From Fusarium oxysporum f. sp. lycopersici 4287 (lineage: Eukaryota; Ascomycota; Sordariomycetes; Hypocreales; Nectriaceae): a DNA stretch of 64,000 nucleotides. Below, piece by piece: positions 9,537-21,056 of the stretch (position 1 is the first letter of the stretch; every line of letters begins with the position of its first letter). The stretch spans positions 124,001 to 188,000 of the forward strand of contig NC_030997.1 of NCBI RefSeq assembly GCF_000149955.1. Direction: 5' to 3'. The notes beneath the pieces were generated by a model. The model searched no databases. It was not told the DNA's origin and was given only the letters and a program-made list of their open reading frames with translations. Position numbers and translations under genes: made by a program.

Positions 9537-11588
9537 TTACCTCGTATCAGCATCCAAAGTCTGCTGTATTCTCTGGCTGGGCAACCACTTATCCGCTGGA
9601 GTAAACCACCAAGTCAACAAGGCCAGTATCGTAGTGCCCGCCATTATAATGGGCGCGTAGTTCAACGACTCAGCCGTAACTGGGAAGACGTACGGCGAAA
9701 ACAAGACGGCGACTACCCAACCATTCCAAAAGACTGCAATGATTTGAAAAGGCTTGCTGAGACGCCCTAAACTCCATGCTGGCTTGGGGAAGTTCTTGGG
9801 TGTGAGAAAGAGACGCGCAAGGGAGATGAGTCCGTATGCAGCTGCCGAGGGTACGCCAGCGGCGGATACAAGGGAGGTGAATGCTACCGCCGATGGGAGG
9901 ATGGTGCAGGTTATGATTGAGGCGACGCCCCAGACGACGTAGACAGCGTTGCGAGGCTGTCCTGCTTCTACTTTGGAGACCCAGCTAGACCAAGGCAGAA
10001 CTCCATCTCTTGCCACGGCAAATACCAATCGAGAAGCTGCAGTAACTGCGATTGCGGTGTTCTAATCAACCGTAAGTTTTGTCGTTGTAGTGCGATTTGG
10101 AACTAGAGCGACTTACAAACCAAAGTGCCAGTATGCACACAATGTTCATGACTATGTGTCCACCCTCCCCGAGGATGGCAGCATATACTGACACAAAAGG
10201 CTGAGGACCGCCATAAGAGAAGAGCGTATTCGCATCTGGCTGTAACGGTGTTATCAAGCAGCCCATAAACTTTCGATGAGACAAGACTTACCACGCAGAA
10301 CAAGAAGAGAATAACCACCACAAAACCGCCGATCCCACTAACAACAGTACTCCAGAAAATGCCCCTCGCCGCTGCAACAGAAGCGTTCTTAGTCTCTTCA
10401 GCTACATGTCCCGAGGCATCAAAGCCTATCAAGACGCCAGCAGTAGCAAGGTATGAAAGACACCAATTCCAACCAGGCGGGGCCCCAGTGCCGTTATACG
10501 TCGTCATGAAAGCATCGTGTGTTGAACGAAAGCCAAGAGTGTTGCTTGTGGCGATAGGGAGCCAGATTAGGTTGAGGAGAAAGTCGAGAACGACAATGCT
10601 ACTAGACAGCGCGAAGATCCACTTGAAGTACCGAGCTGTTGTATTTTAGATGAGTGTGATAGAAAGCAGTGCTGGGGGGGCTTACGGGGAAGGAGGTTCC
10701 AGATGCAGGCTAACGCGAGCATTATCTCTGTCAGGATCCATTGCACGGCTCGAAACTTGACGCTTGATGAGTCGGAGGGAAAGTCTGTGTTGAACACGAC
10801 GATTTCCTGATGATATCAGACCAGATGGAACCTGTAATGCTATGGAAGATTACTTACCGAGAGCATGTAATTCACAGCAGCTTGCGTGTTGCCTTAATAC
10901 CACAACATTAGAACCCATCAATATTGCACGAAGACAGTACTAACTGGCGCAAAAGGTCGTCCAAGCAGTAGTAGACCACCATGCAACAACGAACCCAAAC
11001 AACCTCCCAAAGCGAGGACCGCCCGCTTCAGCAGCCCAGAGGTAAATGGACCCAGCTAAAGGCAGGGAAGAGCAGATCTCGGCAATGACTGCGGCGGTTA
11101 TGAACGTGAAGACACATGTTACGATGTAACTCGTCCTTTCAAAGGGATTAGCTGAGTGAGGTAGACTGCGAGTTAGGGCTTACCAGTAGGCTAGATTTCC
11201 ACCTGCTGCGATGCCGGTTGAGAAAGTAACGCGCACGCCTCCGATGAAGTAAAGGGCAGCTGGGCCGTGTTAGAAGTTTTGTCGCGGTTCGTTGGGCGGG
11301 ATGACTGACCGAATGTGGTGGCGAAATTGTGGAATTGATTGAAGCTACGTTGTAGGACCTGTTCATAATTAGTTGTTATTTATCTGATAGGTATTGATCC
11401 GCCTATTACTGGTTTATATCCTAGCTTTTCCTACAGCATTTGTGTCAGCTTCAATGTATGTCTATTTGAGTTATTTCTGAACTACCAACCAGAAGGATAT
11501 TGTCGGATGAAGTGTCGCTCGAATTGCCCCTTACATCCCCGCCCGTGTTGACGGGACTATCTTCGGCATTCTCCCGTATCGTCGACAT
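9537..11588 (-). CDS. amino-acid/choline-type permease, APC superfamily (527 aa)
   Basis: Ten exons on the minus strand: 11588-11490, 11430-11410, 11358-11310, 11259-11184, 11135-10945, 10892-10858, 10806-10686, 10635-10292, 10239-10117, 10061-9537. Lengths sum to 528 codons, matching the fungal amino acid/choline transporter family (GABA, choline and uga4-like permeases). Recognisable segments: LGYKPVLQRSFNQFHNFA, YFIGGVRVTFSTGIAAGG, ICSSLPLAGSIYLWAAEAGG, GFDASGHVAEETKNAS, RLVFAVARDGVLPWS and VEAGQPRNAVY. About 12 membrane helices are expected in the plasma membrane. Exon 2 is only 21 nt, and exon 1 uses a GTTGGT donor; both are forced by the reading frame. Two introns end in AAG rather than CAG or TAG. 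The substrate is unknown; association with the neighbouring permease and regulator suggests uptake of a nitrogenous compound. Confidence 0.88.
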
Positions 11589-12263
11589 CGCCGGTGTTTT
11601 CTAATCGTCAAATTACAGGTGTTGATGTAACCCCGGCGAGAATTATGAAGGAATGCAGATGTAAAAACTGTTAGGGTGCCTGAGGTATTTAGCTCGTATG
11701 TACGACAGCCGGCTCATTCGGCACAGTACCCTTGCTAGTAAAAGTCAACATGAACACATTCCACTTAGCGAAAATCACCCCACTGATAAGAGATGCAGTC
11801 CCATAATATTTAATAGCTTCTACCACTGACAACAGGGTGATAGCGGTGGAGCCACGACATTATTTTCTTAAACCCGTTTCTTCGTGTAAAATAGCCGATG
11901 CCAAGCACGTCATCCCACTTATAACCGTTTGATAGAATTCTAGACTCGGCAGAATGAGAGCATGTACGGAGTAGCCAATGTCCTAATTGGATGAATCCGC
12001 CTAACGGCTCAACTGCCATTTATTGGGCAGCTTAACATGCGTTGCTCTAAAACGCACCATTGAGGTATTTATAGAGACATCAACTAATTAAACTACTATT
12101 GTCAATACTACTATAATCGGTAAGCTCGAATTATTCTGCAAATTATGCTGAACATTTATGTATTTGTAGATTTTATTCGCTTCGTTCGTTAAGATCTGGT
12201 CTTAGCGTTGCTGGCTACTTTCCTCCTCGCTACCGCCTGATTTCAGCACCGCTGACAAACTAA
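11589..12263. other. intergenic, nothing recognised
   Basis: Separates the permease start from the mannanase stop. It contains the permease promoter and the mannanase 3' flank. Only random short ORFs are seen. Confidence 0.5.
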
Positions 12264-13736
12264 CTACAAGCATTGGGAATACCACTGGTTCTGCTCCTTG
12301 CAAGTATACGGCGAAGCACAAACCGTCGGTCCAGTCCACGAAGCGCCACCACACTGCCCATACCTAGGCACAGTAGGTCCACCAGTAACAGTCGGCTTGG
12401 AAGTAGTCGAAAGAGTAGTACTTGGCTTCGACGTGGCTGTAGCAGTAGTAGTAGGCTTCGTCGTCACAGCTCCTCCGTTGGCGGCATTGACGGCAGCAGC
12501 ATGCTCATAAACCAACGGCTGAGCCTCATCATCCTCAAGATAGATAGTGTTCCCATCATCGTGATTCTTTCCGTATGAGAACTTGCTGGTGCCGAATTGC
12601 CAGTACATGTCGCTGACTTCAAGATCAAGAGACGCTTTTTGCCATTTGCTCAGAGTAGCGATGCGAGTGGACTTGTCGGTCCAGCCGTATTCCTCGTGAA
12701 GGACGGGCTTTTTGGCCGTGGCACCAGCGGCAGCGTGGTCTTTGATCCATTGAACGACCCAGTCTGTTGTCTTGCTCCAGTACTGAGGGTAAGAGTGGAA
12801 GGTGTTGAAGTCAATGTTGGGAAGCTTGATTTCAGCGTCAAAGTCGGTTCCGTCTGCGCCGTTGTAGGTCCAGTCGTCTGATTGTCTGTTGAAGCCACCT
12901 TCACTTCCGGTGGTAACGAGATGATTTGGGTCGAGGGACTTGATGTATGTGCTCATCTCGCTGACCCAGGAAGTGATGGTTGCGGGGGTACAGTCGGGTC
13001 CACGGGGAAGGTTTCGAGTTCCGTCGGCGCCGCAGCGGGGCTCGTTGGCGATTTCCCAGGCAAAAACGGCGGGAGAGTCCTTGTATCGGTTCACAACGGC
13101 TGAGATGTAGTTCTTGAAAGCCTTCTTGATAGCAGGAAGACGATAGAACTGTATTATCCATTAGTCCCATTTCTCCACCCAATGCTCTGGTGAACTCACA
13201 TCATCATGGTACCGGCCGCCAAGGTTGACTGTATAGACATCCATACCACCATAATCAGCCCAATTGTTAGTCAAAGCCAAAATGAGTTTCATGTTGGTAG
13301 CCTCAGCAGCTTCAATCACAACATCAAGCTTGCTCAGATCAATCTTGACGCTTCCGTCCTTCTCAAAGAACTGCATGACAGTGTTCTCAGCACCAGTACC
13401 GTACTGAGGCAAACCACCAGAGACATAAGTCCTGTTGTTGTCGTGGAAGGCCCAGGTGCGCATGACTTTGAGACCAGCGTCTTTTGCAAGTTGAAGGCCT
13501 AGCTTGACATCTGCGTAGTGATCCGTTCCCCACTGAAAAGGTCAGTTTTGGTGTGAATGCTGCGTTTCAAGGGCACTTACGACGTTGAAGGGGAGGTAGT
13601 AGGCATTGCTACCAGCGAAGAAAAAGTCCTTTCCGTCAAGTTGGAACTTTGTTCCATCAGTGGTAACGAACCCAGCAGGTACAGCCAACGCCGGAGCGCT
13701 AGCAAAAGCGGCCGCGACAATTGAAGCAAACTTCAT
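12264..13736 (-). CDS. secreted endo-beta-1,4-mannanase, GH5 with C-terminal CBM1 (457 aa)
   Basis: Hydrolyses internal beta-1,4-mannosidic bonds of plant mannans outside the cell. Exons 13736-13581, 13532-13200 and 13148-12264 splice in phase. Signal peptide [18 protein letters not shown]. Catalytic domain from about residue 20 to 365: YYLPFNV at a splice site, [10 protein letters not shown], then the acid/base Glu in WEIANEPRC (about E199) and the nucleophile Glu in HEEYGW (about E316). A Thr/Ser-rich linker ([15 protein letters not shown]) leads to a 36-residue CBM1 cellulose-binding module with the usual four Cys and aromatic residues ([19 protein letters not shown]). Subfamily GH5_7 is the best fit. 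Start chosen at MKFAS because it begins a clean signal peptide; an in-frame ATG 33 nt upstream would add an unlikely polar N-terminus. Confidence 0.95.
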
Positions 13737-14438
13737 CTTGAGATCTGAAAAGTGACTGAACTTGATCAATTCTGCTGATCATGACAAACAGTGATTAACT
13801 ACATGTTATATAGTTGTTGCATTCGGCATGCAAATTACACATGCCATTCCCCTCATCCCCATGGGGTGATAAATGCAGCATACCGGAGCTCAACACCCCG
13901 TGATATCCGGATTCGGAACGGGAGTCGACGATCGTCCAGATACGGGCCGGAATGCCGCGATAATCGAGCCGTTATGTTTTTGGAAAGAAAGAAAAGTTTA
14001 CTTTTCAATTCCTGAGAGGCTTTGTCACGCCACGATTGGCGGTGGCCATTTGTGGATAAACGAGTCTGTGCCGTCGAGTGACAAACTCGGGACACTGATC
14101 TTGCATGATCAGAAGAGATTCACATATACCCCCAATATAGTCCACCAGTTGGAGCGATGCAACCATATTGCATGATGAACCTGCACGAGCAAGGACAATG
14201 CAGTAACCCTATTCCAGAGGTTTATTAACCTCCGTGAGTACCGAGAATACCTAATATTACATAGTGAACTTAAACCACTCAAATATGATATCATCCTGAG
14301 TTATCCTTCCAGCACTGATCTCCCAAAACTTGATCTCAGAAACCGAGGGAATCTGTGCTTTACGCGTATTCGCGTGTAGTACCCTTTCAAGCAAGTGAGT
14401 TATATACCAGCGACGGCACATATGTGCAATGAGATTAT
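13737..14438. other. intergenic (mannanase promoter)
   Basis: Upstream region of the mannanase and 3' flank of the next secreted protein gene. No further gene or repeat is visible; ORFs on both strands here lack coding character. Confidence 0.5.
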
Positions 14439-15336
14439 CTAATCCGCACTTCTCCAACGGAACGTCACTGGCTCCAAGGGATTATAGAAGCCTTTACCTT
14501 CATACCCTCCAAAGCCCATCCAAGGGTCATAGTAAGTAACATCATCCTCATCCGTACTCTCCTCCGTGTAAAAGTTCCGAAACACCCCATCATCTGCCTG
14601 ACAATCCCACCCATCATCATCCCTCGGGGGAATGGTATAGAACCGACAATGCCCAGCAGGAATATAGCAAGACAGCTCACCACCAGCTTTCAGATCGCAT
14701 TTTACAGGCGCACCGTAGTATGTGTCTGACGCTGAGCAATCGATGAACCAGCCTGGGTTAGGTACTGTACCTGAACCCCAGCGGATGCAGACGAGTGGGA
14801 AGTTGGGGCGGTATGGGTCGGCGCGGCGGAGGTAGCCTGTGCCTTCTTCGAGGATGAGGGCGACGGGTTCCCAGGCTGGGTTGGAGGAGAATTCGAGATT
14901 GTAATAGTTTTCCCTCTGGCCCATTACTATGCCGTCTGCTGGGCCGCCTTGGGCGATGATGTTGAAAGTTGTTACTGCGGGTTCTTCCGATGTTGTTGTT
15001 GTGGGGACAAGCGTCGTAGTCTCGGTCGTGTCGAGTGATGTTATGAGGGTAGTAGTGTCAGATTCAATTGAGGTCGATGCGAGCGAAACATCAGCAGTAG
15101 AAGTCTCGATGGTCCCTGGTACAGTGGTACTAGCTGTCTCCGTAGACGCGACTCCAGACGCAGTCGCCTGAGTTGCGGTTGTCAACACCGCATCACTGGA
15201 CTGAGAAGCTACGGAAGCTTATTAGATGACTGCGTTGACCCATGCGCTCGCGAAACTTACAAGAACTGGGTTTACAAGGGCCCGCTATCACCGCTGGGAG
15301 CCCAAAGGCCAGTGGAAGAATTGAGTTAAAACGCAT
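14439..15336 (-). CDS. secreted Ser/Thr-rich protein with C-terminal Cys-containing domain (281 aa)
   Basis: Two exons, 15336-15261 and 15208-14439, joined by a 52-bp intron (GTAAGT...CGTAG) just after GPCKPSS. Signal peptide MRFNSILPLAFGLPAVIA. A Ser/Thr-rich stalk covers about residues 30-100. A globular domain follows, with cysteines in PLVCIRW, WFIDCSAS, PVKCDL, LSCYIPAGHC and GWDCQAD. The architecture matches the gene at 1438-2532 (signal peptide, GPCxPSS, stalk, domain with an LEEGTG/LGERTG turn), so these are probably diverged paralogs. Presumably exported to the wall or medium; the function is unknown and no catalytic motif is evident. Confidence 0.85.
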
Positions 15337-15813
15337 AACGAGAGACTTGCCAACAAATTTGGCTGGACAACGTTGAAGGAAAAATGAAGAAGGAAAAGAT
15401 GGCGTTGAAAATGTCCGGGTGGCGGCTGTCATAAACATAGTAATAAAGGAGACCCTGATAGTTGGCCCACTTTAGAAATCGATAGTTTTGAAGCTATCTT
15501 CCCTGCCAAGATGTTCTAGAGCCGTTGTTTGCTGGCGTACCTTAGTAACAGACAGGGGCAGGCAAGCCACTAATTTTAAGTCTGCGGAAATAGCGGCTTT
15601 GGCGATAAGATAACTTTCAGAGCATGGGTTGATGAAAGTGAGTTAAGACCAAGTGTAAAACATGCTTTGCGATGACTTCTATGATAGGTAGTAAGCTCTA
15701 ATGCCAGCCCGCTTCTTGGGGGTTCCAGGCGCGGAAATAGAGGCCATCTAATGGCTGCGCAAGAATTGCTGGATATAAATCATAATCTTGCTAAAAAATG
15801 TCATCCAATCATC
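15337..15813. other. intergenic, nothing recognised
   Basis: Promoter region of the leftward secreted protein gene and the 5' flank of tRNA-Leu. No ORF with coding character. Confidence 0.5.
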
Positions 15814-15913
15814 GGTGAGATGGCCGAGTTGGTTATGGCGCCAGGTTAAGGTTAACCTTAACACCAATTTCCTGGTGGAGCAATCCTCCTGGGTTCGAGT
15901 CCCAGTCTCATCA
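15814..15913 (+). tRNA. tRNA-Leu(AAG) with an 18-nt intron
   Basis: The acceptor stem GGTGAGA pairs with TCTCATC, followed by discriminator A. The anticodon stem CCAGG/CCTGG encloses TTAAGG, an 18-nt intron after position 37, and one loop base; the anticodon is AAG. There is a long class II variable arm (GGAG...CTCC) and a T arm CTGGG-TTCGAGT-CCCAG. The mature RNA is 82 nt, normal for leucine tRNA. Confidence 0.92.
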
Positions 15914-16148
15914 GATTATCTTTTTGTATTTTTGACCCTTGATTAAACCTCAGCTGACAAGAGGACAGGATGCGCCTGACGGCTCGTCATTCGTTTTTGT
16001 TCTCCAATGACCATGATCAAGCCAGCCATCTTCACTTAACTTGGCGAGAGCCTCTAAGTAAAAACACCTCAAAGTCGGTTGAGAGTATTGTTGCTAGAAT
16101 AGGGGACCCTGTCTATTAGAGATAATGTTTATATACAATCTTGACAAA

Positions 16149-17870
16149 CTATGCAGTTGCAGCTGCCCCGGTCGTCTTCCTCGCCTTGACGTTCTTCCAC
16201 TCGAATCCGAAAGACATAATCAGAGCGAAACATCCCATGCCCAAGCCAAGATACCAGATTGACCTCATCGAATCGTTATACGCGTTCAACACCAGGTCAA
16301 CCTTGTCAGAAGGAACAAGATTCCAAAGATTTGTTGCACCACTGTTTGCAAGCGTATTGATGTCCACTCCGGGGATATATTTTGCAATTCTGCTCTCCAG
16401 TTGCCCTTCGAGTAACGTCTGCGACACGGTGACAAAAACTGTTCCGCCGAGGAAAATGAGAAAGTTCAAGATGGAAAGGCCGATTGGGCTGTCGCTTTCC
16501 GGGAGGACGCTCTGAATGGCAATGGCAGGCTGTTGCAGCGTCAAACCCATACCCGCTCCAGTGATAATCTGCAGTTGTCAGTTAGCAACACTCAACATTT
16601 TGTAGACTAAACATACCTGATAGCCAATCCATTTGGCCTTGCTGACATCCGCAGTCCAAGTACTTATCAATGCCGAGCCAACAATAAGCACAGCACATCC
16701 AGCGATAGCAAACGGCGTGTAGTACCCAATCTTGCTAACCAAAACACCACCAAGAATAACACAGAACACATTGCTAAGTAGTAGCGGTATCAAAGCAATA
16801 CCTGAATCTTGCGGCGATTTGCCCTTGACCACTTGGAACCAAACTGGAAGGTAAAACGAGTAGATAACCAGTACAGAACCAATGGCCAGGGCGTTCAGAC
16901 AGGCAAAGAATGTGGTCCGCTGGAAAAGAATTCGTGGGGGTACTGTTGCCTTTTCTTTCCTCCAAGCTTGGTAGCCTGCGAAGATAAGGAATAAGACACC
17001 AAAGACGACAAAGAGAGCGATGACTCGTCCGCTTGTCCATTCTTGGTTTTCTTTGCCAAACTCGAGTGCGAAGAGAAGACTGACGACTGATCCAGCAACC
17101 ATGAGAAAACCCAGTGGATCGAGATCGAGTAATCTCTGACGCCATGACTTCGCTGGTTGGCTTGGTGGTGGTCGGTTCGGCGCCAAAATGCACAGAAGAA
17201 TGAGTGAGAGTCCACCGATAGGAACGTTGATCCAAAAGCACCACCGCCATGTAACAGAGGTAAGATAACCCCCAAGAATCGGCCCCAGGATCGACGAGAT
17301 TCCAAACGCAGAACCAAGGGAACCAAGATACTTCGGCCTCTCCTCCAACGGAAAAAGCAGCGTGATGTAGATAAAAACACCAGAGCCGATACCCGCACCG
17401 CCAATTCCAGTGATAGCTCGTCCAACGATTAAAGCATTCGAGTTAGGTGCAGCTGCACAAACAATCGATCCAATTTCGAATATGGCGGTTAAAATGAACA
17501 AAACCCATTTAGTGGAGTAGTATTTAAAGACGAGACCGAAGGAGAGCTGGAAGACGCAGAGGGGCAGGAGGAAGGCGGATTCGTACCAGGCGATGTCGCC
17601 GAAGCTATCGAACTCGGCGGAGATGGTGGGGATCGCTGTGCCAATGATTGTGCGGTCCTGTATGGTTAATATGATGAAAGGGTTGTATGAGGGTTTGCTT
17701 ACCAGTGCGACGAGGAAGAATACGAGGAAGAGAGCTAGCATTGTTGGTAGGACGACTTTCTTTGGAGGATATATCTTTTCGTTATCAGCGTCGTCGGAAG
17801 ATGTCTTTTCCATGTCGGCGCTTGGCCTATTCGGTGGCATCTCATTTCTGGTTTCTTTTTCATCCATCAT
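16149..17870 (-). CDS. MFS multidrug-efflux-type transporter, DHA2 family (542 aa)
   Basis: Exons 17870-17703, 17657-16617 and 16568-16149. Fourteen-helix drug:H+ antiporter-2 carrier of the plasma membrane. Family motifs: DRTIIGTAIPTI in helix 1, WYESAFLLPLC, GRAITGIGGAGIGSG, and motif C in GISSILGPILGGYLT followed by WRWCFWINVPIGG. The final part (GMGLTLQQPAIAIQSVL, GGTVFVTVSQTLLEGQL) is typical of fungal toxin or drug pumps. Intron 1 is 45 nt and free of stops, so its retention would insert 15 residues into helix 1. Start chosen at the first of two adjacent ATGs. The gene is divergent from a Zn2Cys6 regulator, an arrangement common for pump/regulator pairs. No biosynthetic backbone gene lies in the window, so a resistance or export role is only a possibility. 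Confidence 0.9.
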
Positions 17871-18305
17871 GACAACTCTTGTTAAATAGCAAGACAGATG
17901 CAACGGTGTTTCGTGCTATGTTTAGAGGATATTGGTCAAAGGGGGCTTGCAATGTCTGCAACAGTGAAAAAGAAGCTTTGGTTGAGAATACTATGCAATA
18001 TTGTAACATCAGATAATAAGGAGTAGCGAAACATCAGCATGGTCTTAAATAAAGAAGACATTATTGCTGGCGTTCCAAGTCAATTACATATCTCCCTGCC
18101 AGATCGTCAAGCACCATGTCGATCAACCAATCAGACACCATTTCCAAAATCTCGGTCTCGGTACCGAGCCCGAGCTGACCCATCTCACTACCAAAAACCT
18201 CGCGGGGTCGCCCGAGCTTTTAATTACACAACGTCATGGATCTCAACAACACCGATCACCAACCCTCAATACCACCACGAAGATCACAGTAAGAAATAAT
18301 CCAGA
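17871..18305. promoter_or_regulatory. divergent promoter with CTCGGTACCGAG palindrome
   Basis: Shared by the DHA2 carrier and the zinc-cluster regulator. A perfect 12-bp palindrome, CTCGGTACCGAG, lies at 18157-18168, that is CGG and CCG half-sites spaced by two bases. Another CTCGG lies directly before it and CCCGAG just after. A CCAAT word (18127-18131) lies nearby. It is a plausible operator for the adjacent regulator; binding is inferred. Confidence 0.45.
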
Positions 18306-20385
18306 ATGCGGTCTCAGGCCTGCGAACCATGTGCAAAACGCAAAGTCAAATGCGACAGAGCAGAACCGCCGTGTTCTAATTGTAAGCGTCGCAAGCATGA
18401 TAACTGCACCTACCCTGAAGTCTCGCCTTTTGAGAGGATCAGAAAATTAGAGGAGGCGGTGAGAGCGCTGGGTGGTGATCCTTTGTCAGATACGCCTGAG
18501 AGGTTGAGAGGGCAGAGTGTGAAGGCTAGTCCGACAGAGGGGAGTAATGCTGAGACACCGATTATTGTTCAGGAGGAGGGAAAGTCTGTTTATCATGAGT
18601 CGTAAGTCAGACCAAAGGTTTGCGGGGTGTATATCATGAGACCGATTCTAATAATCTCAGAGAGGGATGGCATACCTGGATCGACGTTTCGCGTCTTTAC
18701 AAAGGCTCCAAGCCAAAGTTCAATGCCTCTAATCCTCGAGGTTCAGCCCTATCACCAGGCAAGCATCTCCCTCACGCGTTTCATGGCTCACCGTGGCGAG
18801 ACAACACCATCCTCTCGGAGAAACTCGACTTTTGCCCGATACCCCAAGCAGAGGCCCTCAAGCTATGGGATTTCTTCATGGAGCGAGTCGAGCACATTGT
18901 CAAGATCAGCTTCAGTTGGACTCTTACCCATCTCAGAGCCGCGTTGTCTGATGCTGAGAAGTGGAGAAGACTTGATAACGGAGACCATGTGCTCATATTG
19001 TCAACTTGTTTATTTGGCGCTACGAGTTTGACGAATCAAGAGTGCTTGAATATTTTTGGTCGTACGAAATCGTCTGTTACGAATGAATGTCGCGTTCAAT
19101 GTGACATGGCCTTCTCAAGAATAAGTCTGCTTGCTATTGACAGTATCTCAACCTTGAAAGCTATGTGCCTGTACATCGTGAGTTACCTTCCCAGAATCCG
19201 CTTACCACGGACTAACATGCTGCTAGAAAGCAAACGTCGACGTCTTGACTTCGCGCAGCATGTGGACTTTGATGGGTCTCATCTCCCGAAGCGCAGAACA
19301 ACTTGGCATGCACCGCGACGGCACAGTACTAGGTCTTTCACCGATTGAAACAGAGGACCGTCGTCGACTCTGGTGGCAGCTTCAACACCTCGATCTGATT
19401 CTTTCCCTGAAAAATAATGTCACTCCCTTGTCCTTTGGCGCAGGCTGGGGATGTCAGACTTCCTTTGAACATTGAAGACGACGATCTTGATCCAAGTTCA
19501 AGAACACCACCAAAGGACCGAACTGGTCTGACGAGTTTCTCGTATACGCTGTTTACGTACTGGATCATGGAGAAGCAGCGCGGTTTTCGACTGACACAGG
19601 CGAGCCAGGCCACAGCGGGTGACAAATCTCTTCTTGGCTGTTTGGGCTGACTCTATGATTGACGACCTCGAGGCTGGCCTCAACGAAAACTTTCTGCAGT
19701 ATTGTGATCCCATCAACCCGTTACATGCGATATTGCAGATTACCGCGCGGGCTGTTGTCAACGTTTTACGGCTGAGAAAGCTCCATGAAGCTCGCATGCG
19801 ATCTCAGCATAGTGATGATCAATGTCATGTTGAGCACTTCAATGCTTGTATGCAGGGTATGCGGTATATCGTCGTCTCTCATTCAAATCTTCAGCTGAAG
19901 CCGTTTATATGGCTTGTCGAGAGCTCATTTCTCTGGTACGCTTGTGAGTAGCAGTTCTCTGTCCGACTGAGTTGTATCCTGCTAATAAATGGGTAGTTAT
20001 TGGAATCTTGGTCGACATGTCGAACTTGGCAGATGTCAACCTTATCAAATCAGCTTGGACACTACTCTCACAGCTTTACGCCGTAGCAGATCATTTATCC
20101 GACCTTGAAGACGACAGAAGAAAATCTCATGCTGCAAGATCAGTGGTTGCGACGTGGTATGAGTGCCGGCAGAAACCAGGCCTGACTGAGATGCAGAAGC
20201 CAGGGTTTGTTACCAAGCTTGAGAAGGACTTGGCCGAGCTGGAAAGGAAGACAATTGCAGAACTAGAAAGCCAAGTCGGTGTTCCACAGGAGGTCTGGCA
20301 GACTCGACCTGTAGAGACTGAACTGCAGCCGTTTGGATTTGAGTTCGCGGATATTGATTGGGCATTTTGGGATAGTATTAATTAG
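18306..20385 (+). CDS. Zn2Cys6 transcription factor with two apparent frameshifts (about 638 aa if intact)
   Basis: Exons 18306-18601, 18661-19177, 19227-19943 and 19997-20385. Zinc cluster at residues 5-35: [18 protein letters not shown], then C in SNC and KHDNC, followed by a short heptad stretch ([14 protein letters not shown]). The middle region is fungal-specific ([29 protein letters not shown]). In exon 3 the coding frame changes twice by +1. The first is at a GGGG run (19447-19450), where dropping one G joins SFGAGW to [17 protein letters not shown]. The second is best placed in GGG at 19617-19619. With both bases removed all four exons close in phase. These may be consensus errors or true lesions. 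Its place opposite the DHA2 pump suggests it controls that gene. Confidence 0.8.
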
Positions 20386-20502
20386 ACCATCTCTTACTGC
20401 TTATTCGTACCGGTTGCAATATCAAGATCCTGACTTCAAGCTGTATCTGGAGCAAAAAGGAGAATTGAGTGACCTTGAAGAGTCTTCATAAGCAAAAGAA
20501 AA

Positions 20503-20593
20503 GGGTCTGGCCGGGGATTGAACCCGGGACCTCTCGCAAGCTAAGCTATAGGGTTTTCCCTAAGCGAGAATCATACCACTAGACCACCAGACC
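20503..20593 (-). tRNA. tRNA-Pro(AGG) with an intron
   Basis: Read on the minus strand: acceptor stem GGTCTGG/CCAGACC, D arm TGGTCTAGTGGTATGA, anticodon stem CTCGC/GCGAG. The loop TTAGGG is followed by a 19-nt intron and one loop base, giving anticodon AGG. The T arm is CCGGG-TTCAATC-CCCGG. Typical of filamentous ascomycete proline tRNA genes. Confidence 0.92.
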
Positions 20594-21056
20594 GGTTTGA
20601 CATCACGTGATATATAAGTATCCATTTACCATTATATTCCTCATGTCGCCAAAAGCAAACCAACATTCTCAATTATGCATCGTACAATACCTCAATACCC
20701 TTTGCAATCCGCCCCTCCAGTCGAACTACAATAAAACGTACTCCTTTAATCCTGAACGACTACTCAAACCTCACGTAGTTGTCCCCCCTGGAGATGACCA
20801 AAGAGAAACTAGGGAACTAGAATACCATTGAACACTCACGCATACAGGTGTACAAACCATCTATCAGAGACTTTTCGTCATATGGAGGAATAATGACAAG
20901 GAACATCATATCTTTGTTTAGTCTTTTTCTATTTGGTAACCGCCAGTGATGTACCTTACCAAGTGCTGTACTCTAAGTGATAGAGCAAAGCATTATGGTC
21001 AATCTGGCGTACTCTTCGATTTATGAAGGCGTCCTTGGTCTCGCAGTAGCTGCAGC
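20594..21056. other. intergenic, nothing recognised
   Basis: Between tRNA-Pro and a weakly supported small ORF. The plus-strand ORF here has no coding character. Confidence 0.45.
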
